The position numbers and the translations under genes were made by a program. A DNA stretch of 64,000 nt from Thereva unica (Eukaryota; Arthropoda; Insecta; Diptera; Therevidae). The DNA is taken from positions 5,188,207 to 5,252,206 of the forward strand of contig OX465283.1 of assembly GCA_949987705.1 (NCBI GenBank), given 5' to 3'. Below are positions 33,050-44,959 of the stretch, one piece after another; within the stretch, counting starts at the first letter, position 1; each line of letters opens with the position of its first letter. The notes beneath the pieces are model-generated. The model saw only the letters and a list, made by a program, of their open reading frames with translations. It ran no database searches and had not been told where the DNA came from.

Positions 33050-35430
33050 TGGAATGATGCCACACAGCTAATTGTATTCTATATGTCATATCCTTTCATT
33101 TGATACCCATGTCGGGGGGTCGGGGAACACAATTGCAAAAATCGCCCGCCATCTTGATTTTGTTCAAAATGGTCAGATTGCATTGTCACATGAACTATGC
33201 AAATGTGTCTTTAAAATCACTTTTAACGCGATTACCACACAAAACATTAAGTATCCAACATATTTTCCTAAATAAACACGAAACAACCACCGCGAATGTA
33301 AAAAACTCGGCTAGCATAGTTAATCACTGATTTTTTTTAATTAAATCACTAAAAGTAATCACTGGTGTAATCCATGTTTAGTAAAAAGTGATAAAATACA
33401 ATATTTTATCACTTTTTTTGGGGATAAATAAAGTTAAAAACTATTTGCGGCCATGTTATTGCACTACAAATGTCAAAATTTTAGGCCCGGCTTCAGCTGC
33501 GTTAGTGTTAGTAGGCCAGGCAGTCCAGATGGCCTTGGAATAAGCATTTTATAAAATAGAAGAAGAAGCATTACATACACTTTCATATCTCCTTGTAAAG
33601 GAAAGAAAGTTACGCATGGTGAACTTCCTGCCGTAACGTGGAAAAATGGTTTACCACATGTTTACAAGAATACTCGTGGGCATACACGAATCCAGATGAA
33701 GCTAATACAAAGCGTGTAAAAAAATGCTGCTGGTTCAACTGCGAACCAGTGAATTGAACTGAAATTGATGCTATGGGTGTAAACGACATTTATTTTCAGA
33801 AAGACGCGGCGCCACCTGTCACACAGTTCATGAAACAATATGCCTCCATTTAATTGGAAAATGGCGGGAAATGTCAGTGAAGAAATTTCATTTATTTCTC
33901 AGTGACATTTAACACATTTTTCTTATCTAAATTTAATATTTTCGACTTTTTTAATTTCGTAACTTCAATCATTAAAAGTTTTGAGTTAAGTTATGACGAT
34001 GATTATATTACACCAATAAAATTTCCAAAGAATAATAAAGAATATAATTTCAAATATCCGGCGTGCTATCAAACGTTTTAACGTTAATTCTCCAATACTC
34101 TATATTGATTGGTGAGCAGATAAGAACAATGTCCTAAAACAACAGCCATAAAGATCGAAATCGAGAAAAAATACCAAAAATTAAATTAAAACCGCCGCCG
34201 ATAACATTTGCACTAAAAATAATCTCCCGCTGCCCCAAAATGAAACAATTTGAATGCAAAGTCTTCGTCTGATTTTAACGTTCGACAAGTGTTTCCCTCG
34301 TCGTTCGTTTTGTTGTTGTCGTTGTTGCTACAAACGCACACGCACTTCTTATCTAGATCGAGTTTGTGCCATTTTTCTATTTAGACTAGACAAAGAAAAA
34401 AATAAAAACAAAAAACAAAACCAAAATAGAAAAAGACCTAAAAAAACTGTCAGACATAAGTTTAGTTTAATTAGGTTACAAACAATAACAAAAGTGGTAT
34501 CACAGCGACATCTGCATCATCGACCGGCGTACGCGTGCAGTGTTTCGTGTGGGGCTGTTATTTCGGTGTCAATTTAATTTCTTTTCTCCTTGTTCCCATT
34601 TTTTTTTGTGTGTTTATCTATTTTTGTAGATAAAGGCGCGGACGTCGAGTGTGCTGCAAATAATTCATGAAGAAGAACTTTGCTTTATAGCTGCGGCCAA
34701 ATACTGCCGCGATAGAGCGGGCGGTACACAAACTAAACACAGAATTTTGCAAATAAAAACAAAATCGAATTACTAACGAAAGCGCAGCACGTGTAAAGGT
34801 GCGCCAGATTTTAGCGCGCGCGAGTGACAGCGGGTGTTTGTTTTGTAAATTTTTCCCTGTTGGCCTAGCTAGTATGTGTGTCGCTGAAGGTGATTGCATC
34901 TTGCTTGATTCGTTCCACACCAATTCTATGTTCCGCTCGTTTGCCGCGCCGCGCCGTGAATTGCAACTTGTGAGCAAATAATAATCAGTAAATAAATGTT
35001 GTGATAAAAGTTGAAAATTCTATTTTTGAAAAATGAACGGAATTTTTGGTAATAACTCGTGCTTGTGCTTGAAATAAAACTGAATTCACACCATAATTCA
35101 CGCGGGACATTAAAAAAACAATGAATTTCACAACATTAATATCTTTTTTATTATCAAAGTAGGTTGAGAAGTAAACTCTTTAATGTAACCCTAGTGGCAG
35201 CAAAAAGTCCGGTCCTTGGTAAGTTCCGAGAAGAAGAATTTTACTACATCATAACTCATTCATTAATCTACAAGGGAGAGGTGTTAACAGACAGCAAATT
35301 CAAGGCGAGCTTATAAACATCTCTGTCCGCCACGATTTCTTTTCTGCCTGCACTGCAATATCACTCCTGGTCCAATTGTTCTTTTGACTCGTTGGAGAGG
35401 ATTTTCTTCAGGACTGGAGAGGGGTATATG
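33050..35430. other. Unassigned DNA with a short palindrome at 33383-33417
   Basis: AAAAAGTGATAAAATA and its complement TATTTTATCACTTTTT meet at 33383-33417 and form a small hairpin. The rest (including 34140-35000, with CGCCGCCG and A-rich tracts resembling 5' leader sequence) shows no supportable exon. A non-coding first exon of a distant gene is possible. Confidence 0.35.
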
Positions 35431-35439
35431 TAGATGCCT

Positions 35440-36190
35440 CAACTAGCTTGATGTCAGCAAATCCACTGGCCTTACAACGTGTCCCCATTCTAAAGATATG
35501 GGCCTCACCTTTAGGTAAACCTCTGCTTAATCTGTTTGCCTATCATATTTATCCGGAGTTTATCCAGACTTTTGGAAATTTCCTCATGTTCAACCCATAT
35601 CGAAAAAAGTGACTCATTAGCTGGAATGGCCCAATAGCCAAATCGCTAAACAATCATCTCAGTGCTTGGGATTTCTTAAGAGGTGCAAGTTACCGAAAAA
35701 GTGCTAATTATATCAAGCGGAAGAGTACGGGAACAGGCCGCACTTATGTATTTGGGAGTTATGATTGACCGGGATGCACTTCGCGGTAGATGCTGCCCTC
35801 TATAGTGGTTCCCAGACCAAGCCAACGCCTCCATATCACGAGAGTGGTTAGTTTGGTCCCATTGTATTCATCTGCAGGTTGGGTAGCGGCATTGGACAGA
35901 ATGTGAAATAGGAAAAGTGTGGAGAAGTGGGTTATGAAGGAACATGGAGCAGTAAGCGATTACTTCACACAGTTTCATACTTTACTTGGAGAAATGACCC
36001 GAACGATCAAGAAGACAAGGGAGCATATGAGGAAACAGCGGCCGACGTGCTGCTAGCTCTGGAGAACTTCTTGACTCAGATGAGGAGGTCGGAGTATGTC
36101 TGGAGTATTGATGCTGAAGGCCTTTCAGCAAAACCTTAAGCAATGCCAGGCTCAAAGTGGCAGAGGAATACAAGGAGAGACAGCAGCTAG
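35440..36190 (+). mobile_element. Mixed non-LTR fragments (Jockey RT, then R1-like C-terminus)
   Basis: At 35460-35640 the frames read VLKIWASPLGKPLLNLFAYH and HVQPISKK-like residues, matching the Jockey block before the reverse transcriptase fingers. At 35735-35770 MYLGVMIDRDALRG matches the YLGVMID block of the thumb. Positions 35910-36180 contain KWVMKEHGAVSDYFTQFHTL and a C-terminal VAEEYKERQQ, like the end of R1-type ORFs. The pieces are decayed. Confidence 0.5.
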
Positions 36191-36379
36191 ATACATAGCT
36201 GGTCCAGCTCCTGATGAAAAGATGTAAGTCGGATATGCGGTGTCGACAATAAGAAGGCGGTGGTTCCTTTTTTCTTAGGCCGGTAACCCATAGAATCGAT
36301 AGGCAGGATCTTCTCCGGTGTCGACCTTCTGACGCACCTATGGGCACTTATGTAGAGAGTGAGTTGGGTACGGTTGCGA

Positions 36380-36790
36380 AACATGGAAAGTCACCCAATT
36401 CATCGCAGGGTGCCTATAAGTTTTCATCAACATATGCCTGCGTCGTATTCTAAAAATCCGCTGGCAAGATAGAATTTCAATTGAAGAACTATGGCGCCAC
36501 AGCGTGCCGTGCCGGACAAGAAAGAATAGACGACCAAATCAGGCGAAGGAAGTGGAATTGGGTTGGACACACCTTGCGACGCCAAACCTGCTTTTGACTG
36601 GAATCCGCAAGGATACCGTCGAGTCGGATGATCTGGAATAACGTGGAGGAGAATGTTACTAGCAGCAGCCGCAACAACTGGGAGATCCTGGTCTGAGCTG
36701 AGAGCTGTCGCGCAAAACAGAGTCCGCTGGAGGGCAACTGTTTCCGCCCTATGTCCCATGAGGGATTAAAGGAGCGTAAAGAAGAAGAAG
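36380..36790 (+). mobile_element. Family B non-LTR 3' end (copy B2)
   Basis: Frames on the + strand give RKWNWVGHTLRRQ, FDWNPQGYRRVG, TWRRMLLAAAATTG, SWSELRAVAQNRVRWRATVS and ALCPMRD before a stop. These are the C-terminal blocks of RTE-like ORFs. The element ends at ATTAAAGGAGCGTAAAG followed by an (AAG)n run at 36777-36796. It is 5'-truncated. Confidence 0.72.
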
Positions 36791-37059
36791 AAGAATTGGG
36801 TACCGAGTTCCATCGAAGCTCCTTTATCACAAAGGAAGCATAGATGGAAAGTCAATGCCCCAATATTCTGGCACTGGTGAGCACCCCTTTTAAGGGTCAT
36901 GTTGGTGACTTCAGATCGAATTAATGCCTCAAACCGACATGGAAAAGGGTTGGCGATTTTAGTCAGTAGGAATCTCACACTATCGTCTGAGTGCGGACGC
37001 TCAGTGGTGTGTTTTGTGCTAGATAACCGCCCCTTACTGCTCGACTAATGAAAGAATCA

Positions 37060-37190
37060 CCGCTCCTTCGTAAAAAAAGCAAATTCCGCCCACGGCCATG
37101 GTACGGTGCTGTAATGTACAAAGCGTATGTTCGGCCTCACCTCTAAAGGCATTCTCTTATTTGGGGTGGGATGGGCGAGGGCCAAAAATT
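37060..37190 (+). mobile_element. Jockey RT C-terminal snippet
   Basis: AVMYKAYVRPHL and HSLIWGGMGEG match the IYKAYIRPRLEY...IWGG block. It joins directly to a family A tail at about 37190. Confidence 0.5.
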
Positions 37191-37312
37191 GGCAAGAATG
37201 GAAACGAAACGTGAATCGAGTTCGAGACCCAGCGACACCGACAGCAGCGTATCCGTTGCGAGGACGTCCCGCACGGACCGCCAGCTAACCGATCAAAGAA
37301 GAAGAAGAAGCT
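37190..37312 (+). mobile_element. RTE-like family A 3' tail (copy A6)
   Basis: It starts in GGCAAGAATGGAAACG, encoding the last residues of the ORF. It proceeds through GGACCGCCAGCTAACCGATC and ends in AAAGAAGAAGAAGAAG. This is the clearest view of the AAG-repeat tail of the family. Confidence 0.75.
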
Positions 37313-37317
37313 GCCCC

Positions 37318-37543
37318 TTTATCTAACTTCTAGAAATTTCGCCCATTTTCTAGTCCGTGGTGGAATATTCTTTTCTTACGAAAAGTTTTGAGAAGCTTTG
37401 TCTTCAATAAACGTCCTTTCCAATAGATCCAGAGTCTAATAGATGGCGCCATATAGTGGGTAAATTGTAAATTCAAATCCTAACAGAATCGTTATCCATA
37501 ACCGTTGATTCAACTTCTAACAGATGGCGCATATGTCATCACA
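37318..37543 (-). repeat. Solo gypsy LTR
   Basis: In reverse complement it begins TGTGATGACATATGCGCC and contains ATGGCGCCATCTATTAGACT and GAATATTCCACCACGGACTA. It matches the 3' LTR at 25156. No internal gypsy sequence adjoins, so it is a solo LTR formed by recombination. The boundary near 37318 is approximate. Confidence 0.7.
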
Positions 37544-37578
37544 ATACTTCTAAACTTGAGTTTCGTTTTACCAACCAA

Positions 37579-38052
37579 GGGGGCCTCGGTAGTCTAGGGG
37601 TAAGGCGCCTGACTACTATCCCAGAGATCCCGGGTTCGAATCCCGGCCAGCCCCACGGTCCTTCGCCTTTTCCACTTTCCCACCCACATAACTTTCCTTC
37701 TTTCTTCTCCCCTCTTTGCATTCTTGATTCCTCCTGTTATAGCCTTCGCTAGGTCCTTCCCCGCTCCACCAAGCGCATGTCATCGGTTGGTTGATGAGAT
37801 TCAACTCGTTTCAGGAGACATAACACTCCAGCGAGTTGATTCTCAAATGCCCGATGCCAGAGTTGCGAAATAGTTGGAAGTAGGTGCAATAAAATATCGC
37901 GGCTAGGTTGTGGCAGCTCCTTCCTACTTCTCTCTCTTTCTACTCTCTATCTTCCGGCTAGAGCTGCTGTTCGACATTCTATACGGAAAAAATATATTGT
38001 CGAACAGTACAAAGGAGCTTTCCCTAAGCCTCTAGTCTATCACATAAAAAAA
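37579..38052 (+). repeat. tRNA-headed SINE (S1, copy 1)
   Basis: The head 37579-37654 resembles a tRNA: D-arm with an A-box TAGTCTAGGGG (37590-37600), T-arm with a perfect B-box GGTTCGAATCC (37633-37643), and an acceptor end AGCCCCA. The anticodon stem does not pair well, so it is not a working tRNA. A pyrimidine-rich body follows (37655-37965). The 3' domain is AGTACAAAGGAGCTTTC to TCTATCACATAAAAAAAA (38006-38052). A second copy lies at 54115-54548. The 3' domain is shared with the S2 repeats. Confidence 0.75.
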
Positions 38053-38142
38053 AGCGGTCACCCAACTGAGTTCTAATCACGTCCAATGCTGCTTGACCTC
38101 CGAAATCGAACGAGAACCAGTCTATTGAGTATGATAATTGAC
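38053..38142 (-). pseudogene. 5S rRNA-like segment (copy 2), abutting the SINE tail
   Basis: The reverse complement contains GGTTCTCGTTCGATTTCGGA, GGTCAAGCAGCATTGGACGT and GATTAGAACTCAGTTGGGTG, then ACCGC. This follows 5S rRNA from about base 10 to base 95, including its internal control region. It ends exactly where the A-run of the SINE begins on the other strand. Confidence 0.68.
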
Positions 38143-38299
38143 ACTCTTCATGGTGGCCAGCATAATTGCATGAAATATAAAGCAATGCAACACCAAAAAC
38201 ATGAGTAAAGGCCCAAACAGAACCAATACGCTTCGTTCGTTTTTCCTTTGTTTTACTTTGACGTTCCGTCCGCTTGATTGTGGCTACCGCTCCGTTCGA

Positions 38300-38380
38300 C
38301 TCATGGAAAGTTTATGGAAATGTCAAATTCCCAACTTTTAAAAAAGGACGGAACGGATTGGTTTTGTTTGAGCCTTAAGG
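38300..38380 (+). repeat. Short repeat, also at 55625-55690
   Basis: The block TGTCAAATTCCCAACTTTTA followed by AAAAGGACGGAACGGATTGG and TTTGAGCCT recurs with few changes at 55631-55685. No element ends were found. Confidence 0.5.
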
Positions 38381-38469
38381 GTAAAAAGCTTTCCGAATCC
38401 GTAAGACAGATTCTGGTATTGCCCCTTTTCACTTGTACTGAGGCACTTCCACCCAACCGCTCTCCACCG

Positions 38470-38570
38470 CCCTACAACTAGATATTGCACCATGACGTAA
38501 CCAACGACATAACGGACCGGTAGTACAAAGGGTGATTTCTAAGCTTAGATCTGTCACATAAAACAAATTG
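38470..38570 (+). repeat. SINE-like repeat S2, copy 4
   Basis: It has CACCATGACGTAACCAACGA, CATAACGGACCGGTAGTACA, AAGGGTGATTTCTAAGC and TTAGATCTGTCACATAAAAC. It is the best-preserved S2 3' end in the window. Confidence 0.6.
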
Positions 38571-40880
38571 AAAAGTTATATCCCTAACCTGCTGGGATAT
38601 TGAGTAACAACGCTTCAAATAACTGTACAACATTACTTACCCACAACCTCAAAGAAGCTCCGGCATAATCGTCCTTTCAGAATTTCCATTTAAAGTATAG
38701 CGATATATTCAACAAATCTGAAAGCGAGAAACATATGTAAACAAAAACCAAGAAAGCATATACTACCCCCTGTAGGTCTCCCCAGTTAGCGGCGGAAGCG
38801 TTTCAATTTGTTCGTATGTAAACCATCAAAAGTGGTTTCAGTGCTGACACACTGTTGACATAAATTTTTATTTTTAGGAATCTTTCAAATTAGCTGTCGT
38901 CATCTGTCGCCCGGAACGACGAGATAAACATACGCTAAAAACGTTCTTTTTTTATTTCTTGTTTTTTTTTTTGAAGAAGAAGAAGAAGAATTTAACTTTC
39001 AAAGCCAGCAGCAAGCAGCAAGCAAATACCGCGGAGTTCACTCACTTCTTTATGTATTTTCTGTTGATGAATTCGTTCTGAATTCAAATTGAAAACGTCA
39101 CACCAAAAGGAAAAAAAAACACAGAACGTCAAAACAATTTTCGCCTTCGAGATGATATTAAATAAAAGGTTTCTTCTTTAGAGCTGTCTCCCACTGCAAG
39201 AGAAAAAACAAATTCAATTTTTGAGGACTAAGTTTCTAGGGGTTCCCTCGGAGATTTCTATTTAATATTTAAATGAAAATAAAAATAAAAATAAAAACGT
39301 CGGAGCACGTGTAGCGATATCGTCGAAAAATTCCAAAGAAATTTGAATTTCTTCGCGATACGAGAGAAGGCGCTCCCCCGGCTTTTGACAGACAGCAGCT
39401 TGTGGCACAGTGAAATTTACGAACGAACTCCTCGCGTCTCCACCAACAACATGCGCCGATAAAAGCTCTGTTTTGATGGCGGCGCGAAACTTGTTTTACG
39501 CCGGTGTTAATTTTAATCCCCAACGGTTTTCATTAAGTAATCAGATAAAAGATGATCACACCTTAGACCTGTCAAATGACAACAACAATTTTTGCACACA
39601 CTTCTGGACGCACAAGAAATGTGGGAATTTTTAATTCTTCAGTTTCCACACGTGCACACACCCAACCAACCACGCAGCCTTGAGTGTTGGTCATTACCGG
39701 CCGTTATCGAACCGTTAAAAAATTCAATTTGTATTGAGAACTTTCTGGAAACGTGGTCACCATAATTTGCATACAACAAAAACCATTGACGATGAGTCGT
39801 TTTAGTTTCGGGGCTCGGATGTTGCCTGCCTCTTTTCTATTGCGTTGCGTCCCAAATCGTCGAACAACAGGAACGGGCGTCTCAAATGGATGCGGCTGTG
39901 TGAATTTCTGTGCGATCTCTTTGAATTGCAAATTGTTGAATGGCGAATTAATTTGGACCGCCACGCCGCCGCCGGAAACAAATGGCGAAATTCTCAATTA
40001 TGGCTTTTGGGCACGTGAAAATCATATTCTTTAGCACGACTTCGAAAGCGATAAATCAAATCAGTCTGCGGCGGCATTATGAAATGCACGAGGCACGTTC
40101 ATTTTGTTCTGACAATCCGTTGCGGATTATTTTGTCACATTGAAAAAAAGCAGCTAGAAGAATTGAGAAAAGACTTTGAGCACCTGGAAGTGAAGGTATG
40201 CTAAAGGAAAGGCCGACGACGACGAAGATGATGGAATTTACGAGTGAACTCGTTTACGTTTTACGAATTGGGAAATACGTGTAATTGCGGATTATGGGTT
40301 TGGATTGCATTGAGTTTGTGTTATGTCAGGTCATGTGGGATATTTTATCGATTTTGGAATTATAGCGTGGACAGAAATTTCAATATCATGTCAGCAGCCA
40401 GGTGGGGAAACGATTATCTTTCCCGTTATGAAATTGTATTGAATTTTTCGAAACACAGATGGCATTTTTATCTTTGCAGAAATCGTACACCTGTCAAATG
40501 TGACACAACAAATTTAGCTTATGTATACATGGTAGTATTATTAAAGTCTTTTAAATTTAATGATGGTTAGAAGTCAAACTGATTTGTTTCAGAAGCGAAA
40601 TATTGTATATTTCAATGTGCATTTGAAATATGGTAAAATTCCCCAAAACTATAGTGCTGAAACGGGTTCGGCGATAGTTTTCTGTATAACGAAAGCAAAT
40701 CTGCTGAGCGTGCTAACCCCGATGGTCATGACAATGGGTACGACTGACGTTTACAACTTGCGCATGCAAGACCATAATACAAAAATGTTTGCTTCGATTC
40801 ATGGGCTTCAATTAAATTTGGTTTCCGTGATGTGTCATCTTTATAATTATTCTCACCAAATTTTTGCAGTCAGTTTGCAT
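38571..40880. other. Unassigned DNA
   Basis: Several open frames (39753-40034, 40244-40570, 40560-40901) show no recognisable domain. I found no splice-consistent structure for them. GAA repeats occur near 38975-38990. Confidence 0.35.
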
Positions 40881-40882
40881 TT

Positions 40883-41834
40883 TCCGGATCAGGGACATTG
40901 ACGATCGTCCCACCAACAATCGACGAAACGATGGTGCTTTACTATTCCGGTGGTGAGAAACGAGTGACCGGCGCGGCGTCGGGTTTATGGTCGATCGACA
41001 TGCTGTCAGCAGCGCTATTGCATTCCAACTGATATCCGAGCGTTTGGTCGTTATAGGTATCGGTGGAACGATCAAGACCCATATCGTATCCATTTTTGCG
41101 CCAATCGAGACCTGCACGGACGCGAACAAAGACGAATTTTGCGATCAGCCTTAACAGAAGCTGGATACGATACCTCGAACCGAATTAATCACATTCGCGG
41201 GGGACTTCAATGCACATACAAGAGCAGATCGAATCGGCTGGGAAGGAACGTTGGACACATTCGGACACGGAGTAATTAACGACAACGGCTTACGCCTGCT
41301 TTCATTTGCAGCATCAAACAGCTTGATCGTTGGCAACAGCATTTTCCGCCCACTTAACTGGCGAAATCCATCCGGCAACGACTCAGCTATGCTAGCGAAA
41401 TTACAGATGCGATTACCAAGAGCGAAAAAACGGTGCCACCACCAGCCAAGAAGAATTGGGCGTGCCTACGGAACCCGGTCAACGGGCGGGAGTTTCAAAT
41501 GGCATTATCCAACAAATTCGCGGCGCTTGCAATATCGGACGATAACGCTGTAGAAGAAAGGCAATTGTCGGAGTCTGTTGTGGAGTGTGGAATGGAATTA
41601 TGTCCACTTATCCGTAAACGGACGCAGTCATGGATTTCGGACAGCTGTCTAAATCTCTTTGATCCACAGAAACGAATGAGTTACCGAAGCTCAAGACGTC
41701 GCCAAAAATCGTCGAGAATGGAAAAGAATCGGGAATGGAGTTTGAGACCCAACGGCACCGACAGCAGAGTATCCGTTGCGGGGTCATCCCGCTCTTACCG
41801 CCAGCTAACGGATCAAGGAAGAAGAAGAAAAGCA
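40883..41834 (+). mobile_element. RTE-like family A copy A4
   Basis: It starts at the GGACATTGACGATCGT block of the endonuclease and reads TCTDANKDEF-like and ITFAGDFNAHTRADRIGWEG in broken frames. It then reads GVINDNGLRLLSFAASNSLI. After the linker it jumps directly to the 3' end of the ORF (EAQDVAKNRREW-like) and the tail CGCCAGCTAACGGATCAAGG with AAGAAGAAG. The whole reverse transcriptase is deleted. Confidence 0.78.
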
Positions 41835-41869
41835 TATATATATCAACGGCGACGCAATGTAAAATGAAT

Positions 41870-41985
41870 TATCTGTCACTTTAATCGAGAACCGTTGTGG
41901 AAACAACATCGAGTTAACTTGAAGGAAAAAACTTTCTGTTTACTCAACGAAACTTTACCTCGGCTCATGGAAACACAGTAATAGG
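41870..41985. repeat. Inverted partial copy of the 495-bp repeat
   Basis: It contains GTGGAAACAACATCGAGTTA and ACGAAACTTTACCTCG. These correspond, partly in reverse orientation, to blocks of the tandem repeat at 44960-45935. Confidence 0.35.
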
Positions 41986-42286
41986 AACCGTTATTTACAA
42001 GACTAGAATAATGCAAGACTTATTCTGGCACTATGTATAATAGACGTACGTCAATCGCATTTTGAGCGCTCTTATGTGGAAATTAATTATCGTCTATAAT
42101 AAACGAACATCACATGGTGCTACTTTTCGTTAAGTTTTCGTTAAACATAACATAACGATGGCGTTGTAATGTCAAAATCGTCGCATATTTGTTCTATTGA
42201 AACTCAAATTCAAACAATGACAGTATCCATGTCATTTTTCAGTTGTTCAAATTGTTGTAGTTTCCTAGTTTTGTTGCTTAGTTGAA

Positions 42287-42686
42287 GCCCTTATGACACT
42301 CACTTTTTTTCGGCTGAAAAATCTGCTAATTAGAGTGAGCCGTGATGTTGACATAGGAAATTTAAATTGGAGTGAGTGAAAAACAAATTTGACAAAATTG
42401 AAATGGAAAAATGGAATTGCCATATATATTCTAGCAGTTCAGCTGGAAAATATGAAGAAAATTTTCAATATTTTTTGACAGTTCTTGATTTTTTAAGTGT
42501 GTATGGGTGTGTGAGCGTGTATTATAAGGTGATAACAGAACACAATTGAGATGGAACTGTCAAAGCTTATTTCAAAAATTATTAAGCTTATGTTATCCTT
42601 TTCTCGCAAACTCTTTCTACCTTTTTCGTATAATTCGTTTTTCTAGCAGATTTATCAGCCGGAAAAAAAGCGAGTGTCATAAGGGC
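42287..42686. mobile_element. MITE with GCCCTTATGACACTC ends
   Basis: The left end GCCCTTATGACACTC followed by a T-run, GGCTGA and AATCTGCTA is mirrored by TAGCAGATT, TCAGCC, an A-run and GAGTGTCATAAGGGC at the right end (42652-42686). The element is 400 bp with about 35-bp imperfect inverted ends and no transposase. The flanks show no clear duplication, so its superfamily is unknown. Confidence 0.65.
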
Positions 42687-42689
42687 ATG

Positions 42690-44950
42690 ACATGGAGCTC
42701 TGTTTTAAGATTTTTTCAGTTGCTGTTGTTTATTCTTGCGACATATGTCAATTTTTTCGTGAAAATTTATTAACAACACATGCCAACTATTATATCACAT
42801 ACTAGGGCTCTTTCCGGTTTTCATATATTTTAAGCTATTGCCATTCAATCGTAATTTACACAGCTGATAGCTGTTAAAAGACAAACTACGAAGTTAAATT
42901 AAGAGACTTTTCAGCTTCGTAGTTGCGAAGGAGCTTTGTAGTCTGTAGTTTCCAAATTTATGAACATGAACTATGAAGACTGCGAACAAAGTGAATTGTA
43001 ACCTGAATGAATACCTCTAATAGCTGCGCCCAATGGAACGCAGCTAATGTTGACGGTGACAGTGTATGACAGATAGATATGTACGTACATGTGTGTTCGT
43101 TAAAAACGTACGACGAAGTATGTCGTGTATAGTTCCGACTTTCCTGAAGCTAATATGACATACCGTAACTTAAAGTGCATATGGCACCGACCAGATCTGA
43201 CTTAATAAACTTGACGAATGCTCGTTAAATTCTACATACGGTGCCGTAAAAAGGGCACAAAACGCAAGCACAGCTCCAAGCAAAATTTTCGGTTAAATTT
43301 GTTTCTTTTATTTTGTTGCGCCATTCTAACCTTAAATAAATCGCTTAAATCTGCATTTATGGAATCCATTTTATTCTTGTCACTTTAAATTTTCATTTAG
43401 GGCCATGTGTCAAAATGCCGAAAGTAAGCTAAAATTCGTGCAGTTTTCTTACGATACGATGCGTCATAGGATACGTTTTAGGATATTCTATGGGGTCTAT
43501 TACAGGTTCATGCAACCATCAATCAATTCCATCAGTCATCACCTTAGACGTTAGGGTTAATGCCAGTGGATGTGCAAAAACTGAGAGCAAAACCTATCGT
43601 CTAATGAACCCCAAGATGTTTTAACAGAAGCAAGTGTCATCATGCGATATACTATCAAAGTCATTAACAGAAAAATTTTCTTTACATACAATTTCTCAAA
43701 TTTTCACAACAATCGAAAATAATTATTTTTGTTTGTCGAAGCCCCCCCCCCCCAAAAAAACTCGATTAACAAAAGCGAATTGTCGCAGGTCTTCAGCTTG
43801 TATCTGTCCCTGAATTGTCACCATGTGGAGCTCCATGAATCTATTATCCACTCTGCGGGCGGCTTCCTCAGAAATTACGTTCAATATTTAATGAAATATT
43901 TTCTTGCCGACGACGATGTGCTCTATTTATTAATGAAACCATCTCTACCCATTTTTGTTTATGCAAACCGCACGGGGCGCACGGCAGTCTGATGAGGTAC
44001 ACTTAAATGTAAATTTTGAAGCTTCCATAATTTAAAGCAGCACACAAAAAAGCAATTATGAAGGAAAAATGAAACAAAAGAATTGCACCTGTTTGTACCT
44101 TGAACAACTGACTGTTATCTCTTTTCAACGTCATCGTGCGTTTCATGTTTACATGCGTTTTTAATTTGTGACTAATTTTAATTCACGCTCGGCCAGGAAG
44201 AAAAATCACCAGGGCTAGGTAGGTAGGTGAAGTCGATAGCTCCGTCCAAAGGCTGCGATATGCTGCAAAGGGCCTTTACAAGTTCAAGAAGTATAGACCG
44301 AATCCTACCTCAGGGACAGACTGGATCGTTTCGAGTATGAATAGATCGAATTCGATAGCTTAGACATCCAGATACCGGGTCAAAAGGCAGAAAACCTCGG
44401 GAATGCCTACTTTAAGCAAGGTTTCTACCATCAAGTAGAGACTGTGTACACTAGCTACAGACAAGCCTTGATAGAGGCACTGGAGAACAAGGAAATCAAT
44501 TTCGAGAAAGAGAACTCATTTCGAAGCCCCAACCGGCTCTTGAAACTCGACAGAGTAACACTAGGAAGCAGAGAACGATCATGATGGCAAATCATAGCTT
44601 TCTTCCATGCGACGCCATTTTGGAACAAGTTCAACGCAGTAATAGTACATAACCGCAACCTTGAACCGCTATGTCTTAAGTTAAAAAATTACGATCCAAA
44701 CGTGTTTGTAACACCACTAGAAGTTCGGTAGACGTCTTGGCGTTTTTTGGGCGCTGTGGCATAGTTGATGCGTGCGACATTTTCATAAGCGCATTCTGTT
44801 TGCTTAATGTTCTCCTGCAGCATTATTTCTTTGAATAACTCTTCACCGATCTTGTACTGAGTCCATCCCGTTCTTATGGCGTGATTTTGCTATCCTCTTT
44901 CTGAGCTGAGCTTTCCGCTGAGCGTATACATTTAATTCGGTGCCACCATA
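42690..44950. other. Unassigned DNA with faint retroelement traces
   Basis: A 12-C run followed by 7 A lies at 43742-43760. Positions 44220-44700 read weakly like a non-LTR fragment (LQRLRYAAKGLYKFKKYR), but I could not place it in a family. Nothing else is supportable. Confidence 0.3.
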
Positions 44951-44959
44951 TCTTGACAA

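Noticed and set aside
34254..34577. Lysine-rich 107-residue protein
   Set aside because: Low-complexity A-rich DNA with no homologous feature, more like a 5' leader or spacer.
37579..37654. Functional tRNA gene
   Set aside because: A- and B-boxes are good, but the anticodon stem does not pair, the acceptor stem has mismatches, and the sequence continues into a repeated body found again at 54115-54548. It is a SINE head.
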